Below, one piece after another: positions 1 to 8,548 of a DNA stretch of 31,489 bases. The notes under the pieces are model-generated. The model did no database searches and had not been told where the DNA came from. It saw only the letters and a list, made by a program, of their open reading frames with translations. The position numbers and the translations under genes are program-made. Position 1 is the stretch's first letter. The number at the start of each line of letters is the position of its first letter. The DNA comes from CAZFBA01 sp964517135 (lineage in GTDB: Bacteria; Cyanobacteriota; Vampirovibrionia; JBFMGH01), in assembly GCA_964517135.1 (NCBI GenBank), contig CAZFBA010000043.1:1-31489 (forward strand), read 5' to 3'.

Positions 1-305
1 GGGCAAAAACACCCGGCCTCTATAATCTGGAATCTATACATTACTTTCAAGGATCGGTATAATAACCTGAGTTCTTCAATATTGCCTATTATTATAAAAA
101 CATTTTTATTAATAAAAAGCTCTGGATTTTTTCTTTAACCTGGTAGAGAATTTCACTATTTTTTCCTGATCTAATCTAAAAGCGCCTGAATACAAAGTTT
201 CCGGTGTGCATTGATTTGCTATACTATTATCATGGTATAGTAAAATTTATACAGGCATTAACAAAAGTTTATAGATTATAAATCACTGTTTTTAAAGATA
301 TTAAA
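1..305. other. Non-coding start of window, no convincing gene
   Basis: No complete gene is visible. On the minus strand a frame is open from about position 133 to the window edge, so the 3' part of a gene lying to the left could end here, but it has no start and neighbouring frames also stay open only briefly. The right-hand part holds the upstream region of the first response regulator, described separately. Confidence 0.4.
219..248 (+). promoter_or_regulatory. Inverted repeat and extended -10 upstream of first response regulator
   Basis: CTATAC (219-224) and GTATAG (235-240) form an inverted repeat with a 10-base spacer. Inside it lies TG-n-TATAGT (233-241), which fits an extended -10 box. 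The 12-mer ATAGTAAAATTT (237-248) recurs exactly upstream of the paralogous regulator at 3441-3452. I infer a promoter with an overlapping operator, possibly bound by the regulator itself. No good -35 is seen, as expected for an extended -10 promoter. Confidence 0.4.
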
Positions 306-941
306 ATGATTTCAGCAAATTCACAAATAAATATTCTTGTTATAGAAGATGATACAGCCATTTCATCAGCTATTAAGAATGTTCTGGAAGCCAGAAACTT
401 TTCTGTAAAAGTAATCAATAATGGCAGAACAGCCTTGAATTATCTTGAATCACTCTCGAAAGAAAGCTATCAGCTGGTATTGCTGGATATAATGCTTCCT
501 GAAGTGAAGGGCTGGGAAATACTCATAAAAATTCGGTCATTACCGGCGACTTCACACTATCCGGTCATTATGTTGACGGCTATAGACGATGAAATAAGTG
601 AATCCAGGGCAATATATGATGGTGCAGATGATTATATTAAGAAACCCTTTTCTTTTAAAGTTCTTCTTGCCAGAATTGAAGCCATACTTAGAAAAAAAAC
701 ATCTTCATATCTTGATTTTGAGTTACCTTTCACCGATGGAAACTTCAAAGAAGTTACAGAAAGAGAAAAAGAAATAATAGGGTATATTGTTAAAGGCTAT
801 AACAACAGGGAAATAGCTGATTTTCTCTGTATCAGTGAAAACACGGTGGGCAATCATATCAGTAATATCTTTCTCAAGCTCGGGGTTAAAAGTCGAACCC
901 AGCTTGCAATAGTAGCTTTAAAATATTCGCTTTATCTTTAA
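306..941 (+). CDS. Response regulator, REC plus LuxR/NarL-type HTH
   Basis: This is a DNA-binding response regulator of 211 residues. The receiver domain (about residues 9-125) has the acidic pair D15/D16, phosphoacceptor D61 in LLDIMLP, T91 in MLTA and K113 in KKPF, so all switch residues are present. The C-terminal domain (about 148-210) is a LuxR/NarL-type helix-turn-helix beginning TEREKEII, with the usual TVGNHISNIF recognition helix. It should be phosphorylated by a histidine kinase and then bind promoter DNA. The convergent CHASE2 kinase at 1095-3344 is the obvious partner, and a close paralogue lies at 3500-4138 on the other side. The ATG at 306 has no clear Shine-Dalgarno sequence. 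The target genes cannot be read from the sequence. The domain call is secure; the pairing is inference. Confidence 0.92.
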   Translation: MISANSQINILVIEDDTAISSAIKNVLEARNFSVKVINNGRTALNYLESLSKESYQLVLLDIMLPEVKGWEILIKIRSLPATSHYPVIMLTAIDDEISESRAIYDGADDYIKKPFSFKVLLARIEAILRKKTSSYLDFELPFTDGNFKEVTEREKEIIGYIVKGYNNREIADFLCISENTVGNHISNIFLKLGVKSRTQLAIVALKYSLYL

Positions 942-1094
942 TTGTTTTCACTGGTGTCTGGTAAAAGATTTTATTTAGATGTATAAAACCTGTCATAATA
1001 TCTGTTTTGGATTAGAAAATTTTACAGGAATTTAAATTAAAGAAACTGGCAAAAATTATTAAACAGGGTTTAGCGAAGAGATATCAGAAAAAAT

Positions 1095-3344
1095 TTAACC
1101 GGACAGTAATGAATTGTTTTTATGAACTGGCAGTGAAAATGTAAATGTTGATCCTTCTTTATATGTTGATTTAACAGTTATGTCTCCGTTGTGGTTATTC
1201 AGAATCATTTTTATTATTGTTAAGCCAAGCCCGGTACCTTCAATATTGTTTTCTTTATTATTGGATGAGCGATAAAATTTGTTAAAGATTTTATCTATGT
1301 CATCTTCAGGTATTCCGATGCCATGATCGATCACTGATATAAAGGCTTTATCGTCTTCATGCCAGGTTTTAACAATAATTTCACTGTTTTCATGAGAATA
1401 TTTTATAGCATTAGAAAGCAATATGTTCATCACGGTGAGAATTTGCCTGCTATCCATCATTAAAGACGGCATATTTTCAGGAGGAGCAAAATTAATACAT
1501 ATGTATTTGTTTTCTGCTATAGTTTGCTGTATCTCTATGCTCTCTCTTATTACTGGTAAGATTTGCCTGGGGGTAATAGTAGTTTCCATAAGGTTATTTT
1601 CAAGCTTGCTGATGTTAAGAAAGTTGTTGATAGTATCAAGTAAATGTTCTGTAGTTCCTACAATACGTATTGCGTGGCCTGTAGAAGCTTCTGACTCTTT
1701 AAGGAACAGAATATTTTCTGCACACAGCCTGATAGAGGCCAGCGGATTTTTAAGTTCGTGGCTGACCATCCTGACCATATCTGATTTGAGCCTGTCAGCC
1801 TGTTTAAGTTCTGTAATATCATTTAATATGGCTACATATTGACCGGATTGAAGAGTTATTTTGTTGCAGATACAGAGAAAGTCTTGATCTTTAATTTTAA
1901 TTTCTGATTTAAATATATTACTGGCAGAAATAGCTTTTTCGATATTTTCAATATACAGTTCTTCAAACAGATCACTAATTTTAACAGGATCATTATCATT
2001 AAAAATCTCTTTTATTCTGGCATTAACCCAGATTATATTGCCTTCAGTATTAAAAACAATAATACCGCTATTAACACTATCAATAATTTTCTGTATCATC
2101 TGACGATCGTGGCTAATGATTTCAAGCAAATCGGTCAGGGTAGTCATTCTTCCGCTTATATCTTTTGATATTTCTTTTAAAGGAGGGCTTTCATCTGTTT
2201 TCATTCTGTCTATTGTTTCTATCAATATATTGTCAATTTTAGATGATGTAAAATGCTCTGAAAGACCAAAGGTTAATATAACCAGAATCAACAGCAAAGC
2301 AGGTGGAAACCATAAAGCAACGAACACAAACATTAAATAATCTATTAAACCGATGCCTGCAACAAATGAAAGCAAATAAAAACCTTGATGCAAAACAGTT
2401 TTATTTCTTATAAACATAAAAAATACTATTGTTAGAATAATAGATATAATATTTGAAATTAAAGACGGACACTCTTTAAGCCCCCGGTATAACAGAAGGC
2501 TGTCAATGATCTGTGCCTGAAGTTCTACGCCGGTTGAAGATTTAGTCTTTGCCCTGATACCGGTAAAAGGAGTAATGTATGTCTTGGTAAGATATCTGTC
2601 AGTTATACCGATGAGGACTATCTTGTTCTTTAAAAGTTCTGGTGTAACTTTGCCATCAAGAACATCCACAAACGAATAATGCTTAAATTGTGAGGGTGTC
2701 TTTCTGTAATCAATCAAAATGTTTTTATCTATTGAATAAAAGTTATCGGCATCATTGACTTCTCTGAGAATTTTGAGCAATCCGGGGTTTAAGGAACTCG
2801 TAGAAATCTTTTCTGATTGAGAATACTTATTTAAAACAGCCAGAGCAAAAGCAGGATAATGCTTCAACGGTGGAATGCTTTCAACAATACCTTTCAGGGA
2901 ATAGTTTAGAAGGCCGTGTCCGTGAGAAACACTTTTATAGAGGTTATCTTCAGGGACTGCCAATGTAAAATCCTCAACATCTTTAAAGTTATGCTTTGCC
3001 AGCAAAACAACATTATCCAGCTGAAGAAGCTTATTATAAAGAGCCCGGTCAGTATTTTCGTCCGAGGGTTCGGTAAAAGATATCATCATACCTGTAACAG
3101 CAGGATACCCCTCAATGGTTTCAAGCAATCTTAGAAATAAAGACCTGTTCCAGGGCCATTTGCCCAGCCTATTAATACTTTTGTCATCAATTTCTATAAG
3201 AACAATCTCATTGCTGTAACCGGCAGATCTATTGAGATTGATGAAATTGTCATATATTTTTTCGTTAATTGCCTCAAATAACCCCAGTAAATGGATCAAA
3301 AGAATTAAAAAAGATGTAATAACAAGAAGTCTTTTGTTTTTCAT
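1095..3344 (-). CDS. CHASE2-PAS sensor histidine kinase
   Basis: This is a membrane-bound sensor kinase of about 749 residues. From the N terminus it has one membrane helix, an extracytoplasmic CHASE2 domain (about residues 30-290, with IEIDDKSINRLGKWPWNR), three closely spaced helices (about 300-370), a PAS-like domain (about 420-510, GIIVFNTEGNIIWVNARIKE), a HisKA domain with phosphoacceptor H534 (counted from the upstream TTG) in VSHELKNPL, and a HATPase with N box NAIKYS, DHGIGIP and GTGLGL. It should sense an unknown envelope signal and phosphorylate one or both adjacent response regulators. ATG at 3344 is preferred over in-frame TTG at 3359; neither has a good ribosome-binding site. It lies inverted between the two regulators, convergent with the first and divergent from the second. 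CHASE2 ligands are generally unknown. Confidence 0.93.
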   Translation of the reverse strand: MKNKRLLVITSFLILLIHLLGLFEAINEKIYDNFINLNRSAGYSNEIVLIEIDDKSINRLGKWPWNRSLFLRLLETIEGYPAVTGMMISFTEPSDENTDRALYNKLLQLDNVVLLAKHNFKDVEDFTLAVPEDNLYKSVSHGHGLLNYSLKGIVESIPPLKHYPAFALAVLNKYSQSEKISTSSLNPGLLKILREVNDADNFYSIDKNILIDYRKTPSQFKHYSFVDVLDGKVTPELLKNKIVLIGITDRYLTKTYITPFTGIRAKTKSSTGVELQAQIIDSLLLYRGLKECPSLISNIISIILTIVFFMFIRNKTVLHQGFYLLSFVAGIGLIDYLMFVFVALWFPPALLLILVILTFGLSEHFTSSKIDNILIETIDRMKTDESPPLKEISKDISGRMTTLTDLLEIISHDRQMIQKIIDSVNSGIIVFNTEGNIIWVNARIKEIFNDNDPVKISDLFEELYIENIEKAISASNIFKSEIKIKDQDFLCICNKITLQSGQYVAILNDITELKQADRLKSDMVRMVSHELKNPLASIRLCAENILFLKESEASTGHAIRIVGTTEHLLDTINNFLNISKLENNLMETTITPRQILPVIRESIEIQQTIAENKYICINFAPPENMPSLMMDSRQILTVMNILLSNAIKYSHENSEIIVKTWHEDDKAFISVIDHGIGIPEDDIDKIFNKFYRSSNNKENNIEGTGLGLTIIKMILNNHNGDITVKSTYKEGSTFTFSLPVHKNNSLLSG

Positions 3345-3440
3345 TTTGGCAAATTTCAAATTTTGATTGTATAATTTTTATCTATATTTCATAATTAACA
3401 AATGTTATCTTATTATAAATTAGTGTAAAAATAACTTAAA

Positions 3441-3465
3441 ATAGTAAAATTTTTTTATAGTAAAA
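3441..3465 (+). promoter_or_regulatory. Duplicated ATAGTAAAA motif upstream of second response regulator
   Basis: ATAGTAAAATTT (3441-3452) is an exact copy of the 12-mer before the first regulator gene, and a second ATAGTAAAA follows at 3457-3465. TATAGT at 3456-3461 could serve as a -10 box. The copy lies 47 bases before the start codon, against 57 bases for the first gene. I infer shared transcriptional control; AT-rich context raises the chance of coincidence. Confidence 0.35.
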
Positions 3466-3499
3466 ATGTTTCATAACGTCAGCAGGATAAATTTATTTA

Positions 3500-4138
3500 A
3501 TGACAGCTAAAGAACATAAGGCAAAAATACTTCTTATTGAAGATGATGAAAACATCAGCGGCCCTTTAAAATGGGCACTTGAGTCAAGAAATTATGACGT
3601 AAGTCTTGTCAATAAAGGCATTGATGCAATTCAGATGCTTGAGAAAGTTGAGCGTGATAGTTATAATCTCGTATTGCTTGATCTTATGCTGCCGGGTGCA
3701 AATGGCTGGGAAATACTGATTAAAATACGTTCTCTGTCTAAAACCTCTCACTGGCCCATTATAATGCTGACTGCAATTGATGATGAAACTTCTGAAACAA
3801 GAGCTCTCTGCGACGGAGCAGATGATTATGTTACGAAACCCTTCAGTATGAACGTTTTAATGGCACGTATTGAGGCCAATATACGTAAAAAATCAAGCTC
3901 TATTCTTCAGGATCTTGAACTTCACTTCACTAACGGAGAATTTGAATCTCTGTCAAAGAGAGAAAAAGAAATTCTTACCTACATAACAAAAGGATACACC
4001 AATAAAGAAATAGGTCAGCTAATTTATATCAATGAAATAACCGTAGGAAACCATATAAGCAGGATTTTTCAAAAGCTCAAAGTGACAAGCAGAACACAGG
4101 CAGCAGTTCTTGCCCTGAAATATGATCTTATTTCATAG
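3500..4138 (+). CDS. Response regulator, REC plus LuxR/NarL-type HTH (paralogue)
   Basis: This 212-residue response regulator is a close paralogue of the one at 306-941: more than half of the residues match by eye over the full length, with long identical blocks such as GWEILIKIRSL and MLTAIDDE. The receiver domain keeps D15/D16, D61, T91 and K113. The HTH starts SKREKEIL and has the recognition helix TVGNHISRIF. It is transcribed away from the CHASE2 kinase, with 155 bases between their start codons, which may hold both promoters. The duplicate pair around one kinase suggests branched output or cross-regulation, but the sequence does not show which regulator the kinase prefers. The family call is secure. 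Confidence 0.92.
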   Translation: MTAKEHKAKILLIEDDENISGPLKWALESRNYDVSLVNKGIDAIQMLEKVERDSYNLVLLDLMLPGANGWEILIKIRSLSKTSHWPIIMLTAIDDETSETRALCDGADDYVTKPFSMNVLMARIEANIRKKSSSILQDLELHFTNGEFESLSKREKEILTYITKGYTNKEIGQLIYINEITVGNHISRIFQKLKVTSRTQAAVLALKYDLIS

Positions 4139-4168
4139 TATGTTTTAATACCAGAAAAGGCCCTGCAA

Positions 4169-4888
4169 TTATTTTCTTAAAGCAACAAGGTTTTCATTGG
4201 CCTTCTTTATCATCTTTGAAGCATTTGCATTAGCCGGATCAATACGCAGTGCCTGCTGAAAACTTTCAGCTGCCAGGTCAAAATCACCTTTTTTATAATA
4301 TGTATTGCCCAGGTTATTATGAATCTCTGCCACATCAGGGTTCAAATTCAGGGCTTCCCGATAAGTTTTAACGGCAAGATTGTATTCATCTGCTTTATAA
4401 TAACAGTTACCCAGGCCAATATATGCTTTAACAAAGTCTTTATCAGATTCAATTGCTTTCTGATAGTAATCTTTAGCGTGATCAATATCGTCTTTAGTTT
4501 CATAATGCTTGCCTATTTTATAAAACAGGTCTTTATTTTCCTGGCTTATTTCAATAGCCTTATCAAAAGATCTTTCAGCCAGCTCATAGTTACCAGCATC
4601 ATCATAAGCCATACCAAGATTGACATAAGCATCAAGATAATCAGGGTTTAAACTTACTGCTTTATTATAATTCTCTATGGCATGAGTATAATCAGACTTG
4701 TCATAATACTTGCGTGCCAGCTTAAAATATTCTTCAGCCTGTGAGACGTCTCCACTGACGTTGATGGTGCCCTGATAGGCTTCACCTTTTTCTGTTTTGC
4801 TTTTGGTGACGTTAAAATTAGTACTACATGCACTTATACTTGCAGTTAATAGTGCTAACAGGGTTATAAATGCTATTTTCTTTCTCAT
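4169..4888 (-). CDS. TPR-repeat lipoprotein
   Basis: This is a 239-residue exported protein made of tetratricopeptide repeats. Residues 1-20 form a signal peptide ending in the lipobox ISAC, so lipidation at Cys21 and anchoring to a membrane are likely. About five TPR units fill residues 50-232, for example LDAYVNLGMAYDDAGNYE and AEIHNNLGNTYYKKGDFD. Such proteins act as scaffolds for protein-protein contacts at the envelope; the partner is not evident. The start is supported by AGGAG six bases upstream of the ATG. It is convergent with the second response regulator with only 30 bases between the stops, and is followed upstream by a long non-coding region. No enzyme motif is present. Confidence 0.88.
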   Translation of the reverse strand: MRKKIAFITLLALLTASISACSTNFNVTKSKTEKGEAYQGTINVSGDVSQAEEYFKLARKYYDKSDYTHAIENYNKAVSLNPDYLDAYVNLGMAYDDAGNYELAERSFDKAIEISQENKDLFYKIGKHYETKDDIDHAKDYYQKAIESDKDFVKAYIGLGNCYYKADEYNLAVKTYREALNLNPDVAEIHNNLGNTYYKKGDFDLAAESFQQALRIDPANANASKMIKKANENLVALRK

Positions 4889-5335
4889 ATTGCTCTCCTG
4901 ATATTTTTAATGTGTGATTATTTTTAATATGCCAGTACATATGTCTTCTAATCAATATATAGAGGATTAAGACAGCAGCAGGCAAGCAAAAGTTTCATAA
5001 TAATAAGAATTATATTTTACAGAACAAAATAAACGATTCCTGTTGGTCGATACATCTTAAGTAAATAAAAGTTAACCTTTTTTTAAAATTTGAAAGGCTT
5101 GCTGTCAGGGCATTTAGGCACTGCTCCAATAATTGTTTATTTATTCTTAGGGCCTTTTAGGCAATCTGCTGTCACAAAATTTTTTTACATATTTAGGAGA
5201 AGCCAAAAATCATTAACACGGTAAATAAATTTTAGGAGTCAGGTATGCAACTCTTTTAATTAAAAGCAACTTTTTTGAGGCAATTCCGCAAGAATGGTCA
5301 GGTTAAAAACGGTAGGTGTTAAGGAGAAGCCCATA
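4889..5335. other. Intergenic region with an imperfect direct repeat
   Basis: This stretch separates the TPR lipoprotein from the small TPR protein. It holds an imperfect direct repeat, AGGGCATTTAGGCA (5107-5120) and AGGGCCTTTTAGGCA (5149-5163), flanked on the outside by two copies of GCTGTCA (5101-5107 and 5168-5174). A Shine-Dalgarno-preceded ATG at 5245 opens only four codons (MQLF) before a stop. These could be regulatory sites for the small TPR gene, but no clear promoter was found. Confidence 0.35.
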
Positions 5336-5614
5336 ATGACACAGTGTATTACATTTTTAGAGACAAATAGTGTATCAGTAGACACAAAAATAGCTTTTTC
5401 ATTTTTTGATTTAGGTCGTGCTTACGAAGAAAGAAACAGGTTTGACCTTGCTATTGAGAATTATAAGAAGTCTTTAGACTATGATCCGGATCTTTATTTT
5501 GTAAAATTAACCCTTGAGAACCTTATAAGCAGACTAAAAAATAATTCCGGTCTGGCCAAAACAGTTCAGGGGCTGGTAAGATACGGTCAAAGACTTGAAG
5601 CAGCTATTAGCTAA
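5336..5614 (+). CDS. Small TPR-containing protein
   Basis: This is a soluble protein of 92 residues with one recognisable tetratricopeptide unit (about residues 20-53, FFDLGRAYEERNRFDLAIEN followed by YKKSLDYDPD). I prefer the ATG at 5336 because AAGGAG lies nine bases upstream; an in-frame ATG at 5294 would add 14 residues but has no good ribosome-binding site. One TPR is too few for a full superhelix, so it probably docks to a partner or forms part of an oligomer. There is no signal peptide or membrane segment. It stands alone on the plus strand and is followed by a strong stem-loop at 5668-5717. Function is unknown; the neighbouring lipoprotein also has TPRs. Confidence 0.75.
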   Translation: MTQCITFLETNSVSVDTKIAFSFFDLGRAYEERNRFDLAIENYKKSLDYDPDLYFVKLTLENLISRLKNNSGLAKTVQGLVRYGQRLEAAIS

Positions 5615-5667
5615 AATCCTGTTTACTACACAGTGTCTTGATTATATATTTTGAGTATGAGTATTTC

Positions 5668-5717
5668 AGGCCCTGTATTGAGCCATAGTGATAATATGCT
5701 GGCTCAGGGGCCTTTTC
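5668..5717 (+). terminator. Putative terminator after the small TPR gene
   Basis: AGGCCC and TGAGCC on the left arm pair with GGCTCA and GGGGCCT on the right arm, with a small internal bulge, and the stem is followed by TTTTCTTATT. It fits a Rho-independent terminator for the gene ending at 5614. The opposite gene ends at 5768, and the minus-strand side lacks a T tract. Confidence 0.6.
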
Positions 5718-5767
5718 TTATTAACGATAATACCTAAATAAAAGTAGTCTGGATGGTTTTAAAGTGT

Positions 5768-6214
5768 TTAATGTTCTTTAACCTTGCCTTTTGCATAGTC
5801 AATGTTTTTAATTCTTGGTCCTGTCTTAAATTTATTGATTTTGGCTTCAGAAATGTTGCATAAAAGGTACTTCTGAGATGTTTTTAAAAGTTTTCCGGCA
5901 AGAATTTCTAAGAGCATACGTATTAATGGTGGGGTTTCTTCAAGGTATTTTTCAAAAATCTTTTTGTCTAAAACCTGTAGCTCAACATCTGTAAGGGCTT
6001 TTACTGATGCCGTGCAAGTTTTTTCTCCGAATAAAGACATTTCTCCTATCAATTGGCCTTTTCCCAGCACAGTAATGGGTATTACTTTTCCTTCGGTCAG
6101 CTTTTTATATACCTCAACAGAACCTTTCATAATAACAAAGGCATATTCATTGTTGTCGCCTTCTTTGATGATGAGGTTGCCTGCAAAGTATTTGCGTGTT
6201 TCTTTCTTACACAT
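5768..6214 (-). CDS. Stand-alone cyclic nucleotide-binding-fold protein
   Basis: This 148-residue protein consists of a CRP/PKA-type cyclic nucleotide-binding domain (about residues 12-115, with EGDNNEYAFVIMKGSVEVY and a phosphate-binding cassette GEMSLFGEKTCTASVKA) and a short C-terminal tail with no helix-turn-helix. Aligned to the cassette of the PKA regulatory subunit, the arginine that contacts the cyclic phosphate is replaced by Cys67, so classical cAMP binding is doubtful. The start at 6214 is chosen because GAGAGG lies seven bases upstream; a GTG at 6256 is in frame but has no such site. It is divergent from the Lrp-type regulator. It may be a degenerate sensor domain or a protein-interaction module. 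Confidence 0.82.
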   Translation of the reverse strand: MCKKETRKYFAGNLIIKEGDNNEYAFVIMKGSVEVYKKLTEGKVIPITVLGKGQLIGEMSLFGEKTCTASVKALTDVELQVLDKKIFEKYLEETPPLIRMLLEILAGKLLKTSQKYLLCNISEAKINKFKTGPRIKNIDYAKGKVKEH

Positions 6215-6564
6215 TTTTTGACCTCTCGCATCTATTTTGAAAAATAAAAAAAGCACTTATTAATATCATAAATGATTTTAAATTTTTCTGGTGTGATTTC
6301 TGTCACAATTAACGTTAAAAAATGTTTTCAAGTATTACATTTCTTTTCAAGTATTTATACCTGATTGTTCAGCCTTATTTAATCTGTTATTAGCTGAAAT
6401 GGCTGGCTGTTATACGTATTGACAAAGTATTAAAAAATTATATATTGTCAGGATATTTTATTAAGAAAAATATCAGTTTTGCTTAATAAAAATAGGCAAA
6501 GGATTGACTTTACCTATTAAAATAAATAAAATATGGTTATTAACTAACTTTAATAAGGTTTGCC
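6215..6564. other. Divergent intergenic region
   Basis: This AT-rich region separates the cyclic nucleotide-binding-fold gene (-) from the Lrp-type gene (+). It contains one convincing promoter for the latter (6504-6532). A perfect TTGACA at 6419-6424 is also present, but the best -10 match after it, TATATT, is only 14 bases away, so I do not call it. No further gene is seen. Confidence 0.5.
6504..6532 (+). promoter_or_regulatory. Sigma-70-type promoter of the Lrp-decarboxylase operon
   Basis: TTGACT (6504-6509) and TAAAAT (6527-6532) each match the consensus in five of six positions and are spaced by exactly 17 bases. Transcription would start near 6539, giving a leader of about 25 bases with AAGGT seven bases before the ATG at 6565. 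Lrp-type proteins often repress their own promoter, so the regulator may bind here; no specific operator was identified. Confidence 0.6.
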
Positions 6565-7014
6565 ATGGATGATATTGATTTAAAAATCATTAAAGAACTT
6601 ACTGCAAATGGCCGTATTACCTGGTCTGAGCTTGCAGGCAACCTGAGTCTCTCAGCACCTGCTATAGCAGACAGGGTAAAAAAACTTGAAGAAAAAGGTA
6701 TAATAAGAGGTTATACTGCTATTATAGATCCTGAGGCCGTTGGCCTGAGTATTATGGCATTTATATTTGTTACTATTAACGATTACAAGAAAAAAGAAGA
6801 TTTTATAAATCTTATTAATGGCCTTGATGAAGTACAGGAATGCCATCACATAGCCGGAAATGAAGACTTTCTGCTTAAAGTCAGATGCCGCTGTATTTCT
6901 AATCTTGATAAACTTATTTGTGAAAAACTAAAAGGACTCGATATTGTTGCCAGAACGATGACAAATGTTGTTTTATCAACAGATAAAGAGAGAGCTCAAC
7001 CGGCAGTTATTTAA
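6565..7014 (+). CDS. Lrp/AsnC-family transcriptional regulator
   Basis: This 149-residue protein has the standard Lrp/AsnC layout: an N-terminal winged helix-turn-helix (about residues 1-60, DDIDLKIIKELTANGRITW and LSLSAPAIADRVKKLEEKG) and a C-terminal RAM effector and oligomerisation domain (about 65-145, including AGNEDFLLKVRC). Family members form octamers or other oligomers that respond to amino acids and control nearby amino acid genes. The next gene, 24 bases downstream with its own ribosome-binding site, is a PLP-dependent amino acid decarboxylase, so the effector is probably that enzyme's amino acid substrate. The start is supported by AAGGT seven bases upstream and a good promoter. 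The specific ligand is not predictable. Confidence 0.92.
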   Translation: MDDIDLKIIKELTANGRITWSELAGNLSLSAPAIADRVKKLEEKGIIRGYTAIIDPEAVGLSIMAFIFVTINDYKKKEDFINLINGLDEVQECHHIAGNEDFLLKVRCRCISNLDKLICEKLKGLDIVARTMTNVVLSTDKERAQPAVI

Positions 7015-7038
7015 AAAGCAGCAAAACAGGAGATGAAA

Positions 7039-8484
7039 ATGGCACTTATGAAACATGAAACCATAACAGAATTCAAAAAGCTTTATGATAGCTCAACTTT
7101 TAGAAAACAGGGCTATGAAATTGTAGATATGCTTGCTGAATATCTACAGCAAACAAAAGAAAAGACCATACCAAAAGTATTACCCAATACAACGCCCGAC
7201 GAAATGCTCAAAATATGGGATAATAACTTTACTCCTGGGCCCTGTGAAGATCATAAAACCATACTAAAAAGAGCAATTTATCTTTCTAATAACCTGCACC
7301 ACCCGCAATATATTGGACACCAGGTAACGGGCCCCCTGCCCCTTGCCGTTTTATGCGACCTTGTGAGTAATTTTCTCAATAATACCAGCGCTGCCTATGA
7401 AATGGGGCCGGTAAGTACCATTATGGAAAAACAGGTCATCAGCTGGATGGCCGGCCTCATTGGCTTTGGAGAGGAAGCTGAAGGCATCTTTACTTCAGGT
7501 GGAACAGTTGGCAACCTGACCTGCTTGCTTGCTGCAAGACAAAATATGGCAGGCTATGACGTCTGGAATGAAGGTACACAAAATGCAGGAGATCTGGTAT
7601 TTATGATCTCTGAACTTGCTCACTACTCTTCAAAACGTGCTATACACCTTATGGGCTTTGGAGAAGAGAATGTCGTACAGGTGCCAGCTGACAAAGACTA
7701 CATGATGGATATGAAAGCCCTTGAAGAATTCTATAATAAAGCCTCTAAATCAGGCAAAAGGGTTGTAGCCGTTGTCGCTAATGCTTGCTGTACACCGACA
7801 GGCACCTATGATCCACTGGATAAAATTGCTGATTTTTGCGAGAAATACAATCTCTGGTTTCATGTTGATGGTGCACATGGGGCATCTGCTGCAATATCAG
7901 AAAAATATAGATATCTGCTAAAAGGGGCAGAACGGGCAGATTCCATTATCTGGGATCCCCATAAGATGATGCTTATGCCAGCATTGCTTACAGCAGTCAT
8001 ATTTAGAAAGGGCGGGCACTCATACGAAGTTTTTTCACAGAAAGCTTCCTACATTTTCGAGAAATCAGCCAGAGAAGAATGGTATAACCTCTGCCATAGA
8101 ACCATGGAATGTACAAAAAGCATGATGATACTCAAGCTTTATACCTGCCTGAAAGCACTCGGCACAAAAGTATTTGCTGACTACCTTGATTATACGCATG
8201 ATCTTGCTAAAACATTTGCCAAAATGTTAATAAATTCAGGTAATTTTGAAATTGCCTGTGAACCACACTCAAATATAGTCTGCTTTAGATATACAGGCAA
8301 AAAATCAACTGATGCCAATAAGCTTCAAAAAGAACTCAGACACAGGTTGCTTGAAAGTGAAAGCTTCTATATAACACAGACAGACATATACGGCAAGACC
8401 TATATGAGGTGTACTGTCATTAATCCACATACTACAGAGGTTGAACTCAAAGCATTAATTGAAAAATTAAGAGAATTGGCATAA
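7039..8484 (+). CDS. Group II PLP-dependent amino acid decarboxylase
   Basis: This 481-residue enzyme belongs to the aromatic amino acid/glutamate/diaminobutyrate decarboxylase superfamily. Visible sites (numbered from the ATG at 7033) are the substrate-loop TSGGTVGNL, the PLP-stacking His in ELAHYSSKRA, D279 in HVDGAHGASA that contacts the pyridine nitrogen, and K311 in WDPHKMM, the Schiff-base lysine. HVDGAHG, WDPHKMM and RTMECTKSMM resemble L-2,4-diaminobutyrate decarboxylases more than glutamate decarboxylases, but the substrate cannot be settled by eye. The product would be an amine plus CO2. ATG at 7039 sits six bases after AGGAG and is preferred over 7033, which directly abuts it. It is co-transcribed with the Lrp-type regulator. 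No diaminobutyrate aminotransferase is nearby. Confidence 0.9.
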   Translation: MALMKHETITEFKKLYDSSTFRKQGYEIVDMLAEYLQQTKEKTIPKVLPNTTPDEMLKIWDNNFTPGPCEDHKTILKRAIYLSNNLHHPQYIGHQVTGPLPLAVLCDLVSNFLNNTSAAYEMGPVSTIMEKQVISWMAGLIGFGEEAEGIFTSGGTVGNLTCLLAARQNMAGYDVWNEGTQNAGDLVFMISELAHYSSKRAIHLMGFGEENVVQVPADKDYMMDMKALEEFYNKASKSGKRVVAVVANACCTPTGTYDPLDKIADFCEKYNLWFHVDGAHGASAAISEKYRYLLKGAERADSIIWDPHKMMLMPALLTAVIFRKGGHSYEVFSQKASYIFEKSAREEWYNLCHRTMECTKSMMILKLYTCLKALGTKVFADYLDYTHDLAKTFAKMLINSGNFEIACEPHSNIVCFRYTGKKSTDANKLQKELRHRLLESESFYITQTDIYGKTYMRCTVINPHTTEVELKALIEKLRELA

Positions 8485-8508
8485 TAAAACGCTTCTTTTA
8501 AAGATTAC

Positions 8509-8548
8509 ACAGGCCTCAGGTGAAACTATCCCGGGCCTGTTTATCTTT
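8509..8548 (+). terminator. Putative terminator after the decarboxylase operon
   Basis: ACAGGCC (8509-8515) pairs with GGCCTGT (8534-8540) around an 18-base loop and is followed by TTATCTTT. The stem can gain one T-G pair. It fits a Rho-independent terminator that separates the operon from the transporter gene, although the loop is longer than usual. Confidence 0.5.

Noticed and set aside
2..133. Minus-strand open frame running off the left edge
   Set aside because: It has no start and no recognisable motif over about 44 codons, too little to call a partial gene.
1423..1842. 139-codon open frame on the plus strand
   Set aside because: It is antisense to the HisKA/HATPase part of the kinase, whose motifs are unmistakable, and has no ribosome-binding site or recognisable product.
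5245..5259. Four-codon leader ORF (MQLF) with a ribosome-binding site
   Set aside because: It is too short to judge and lacks the repeated codons or attenuator stems expected for a regulatory leader peptide.
6419..6444. Perfect TTGACA as a second promoter for the Lrp-type gene
   Set aside because: The best -10 match, TATATT, is only 14 bases away, and a better-spaced promoter exists downstream.
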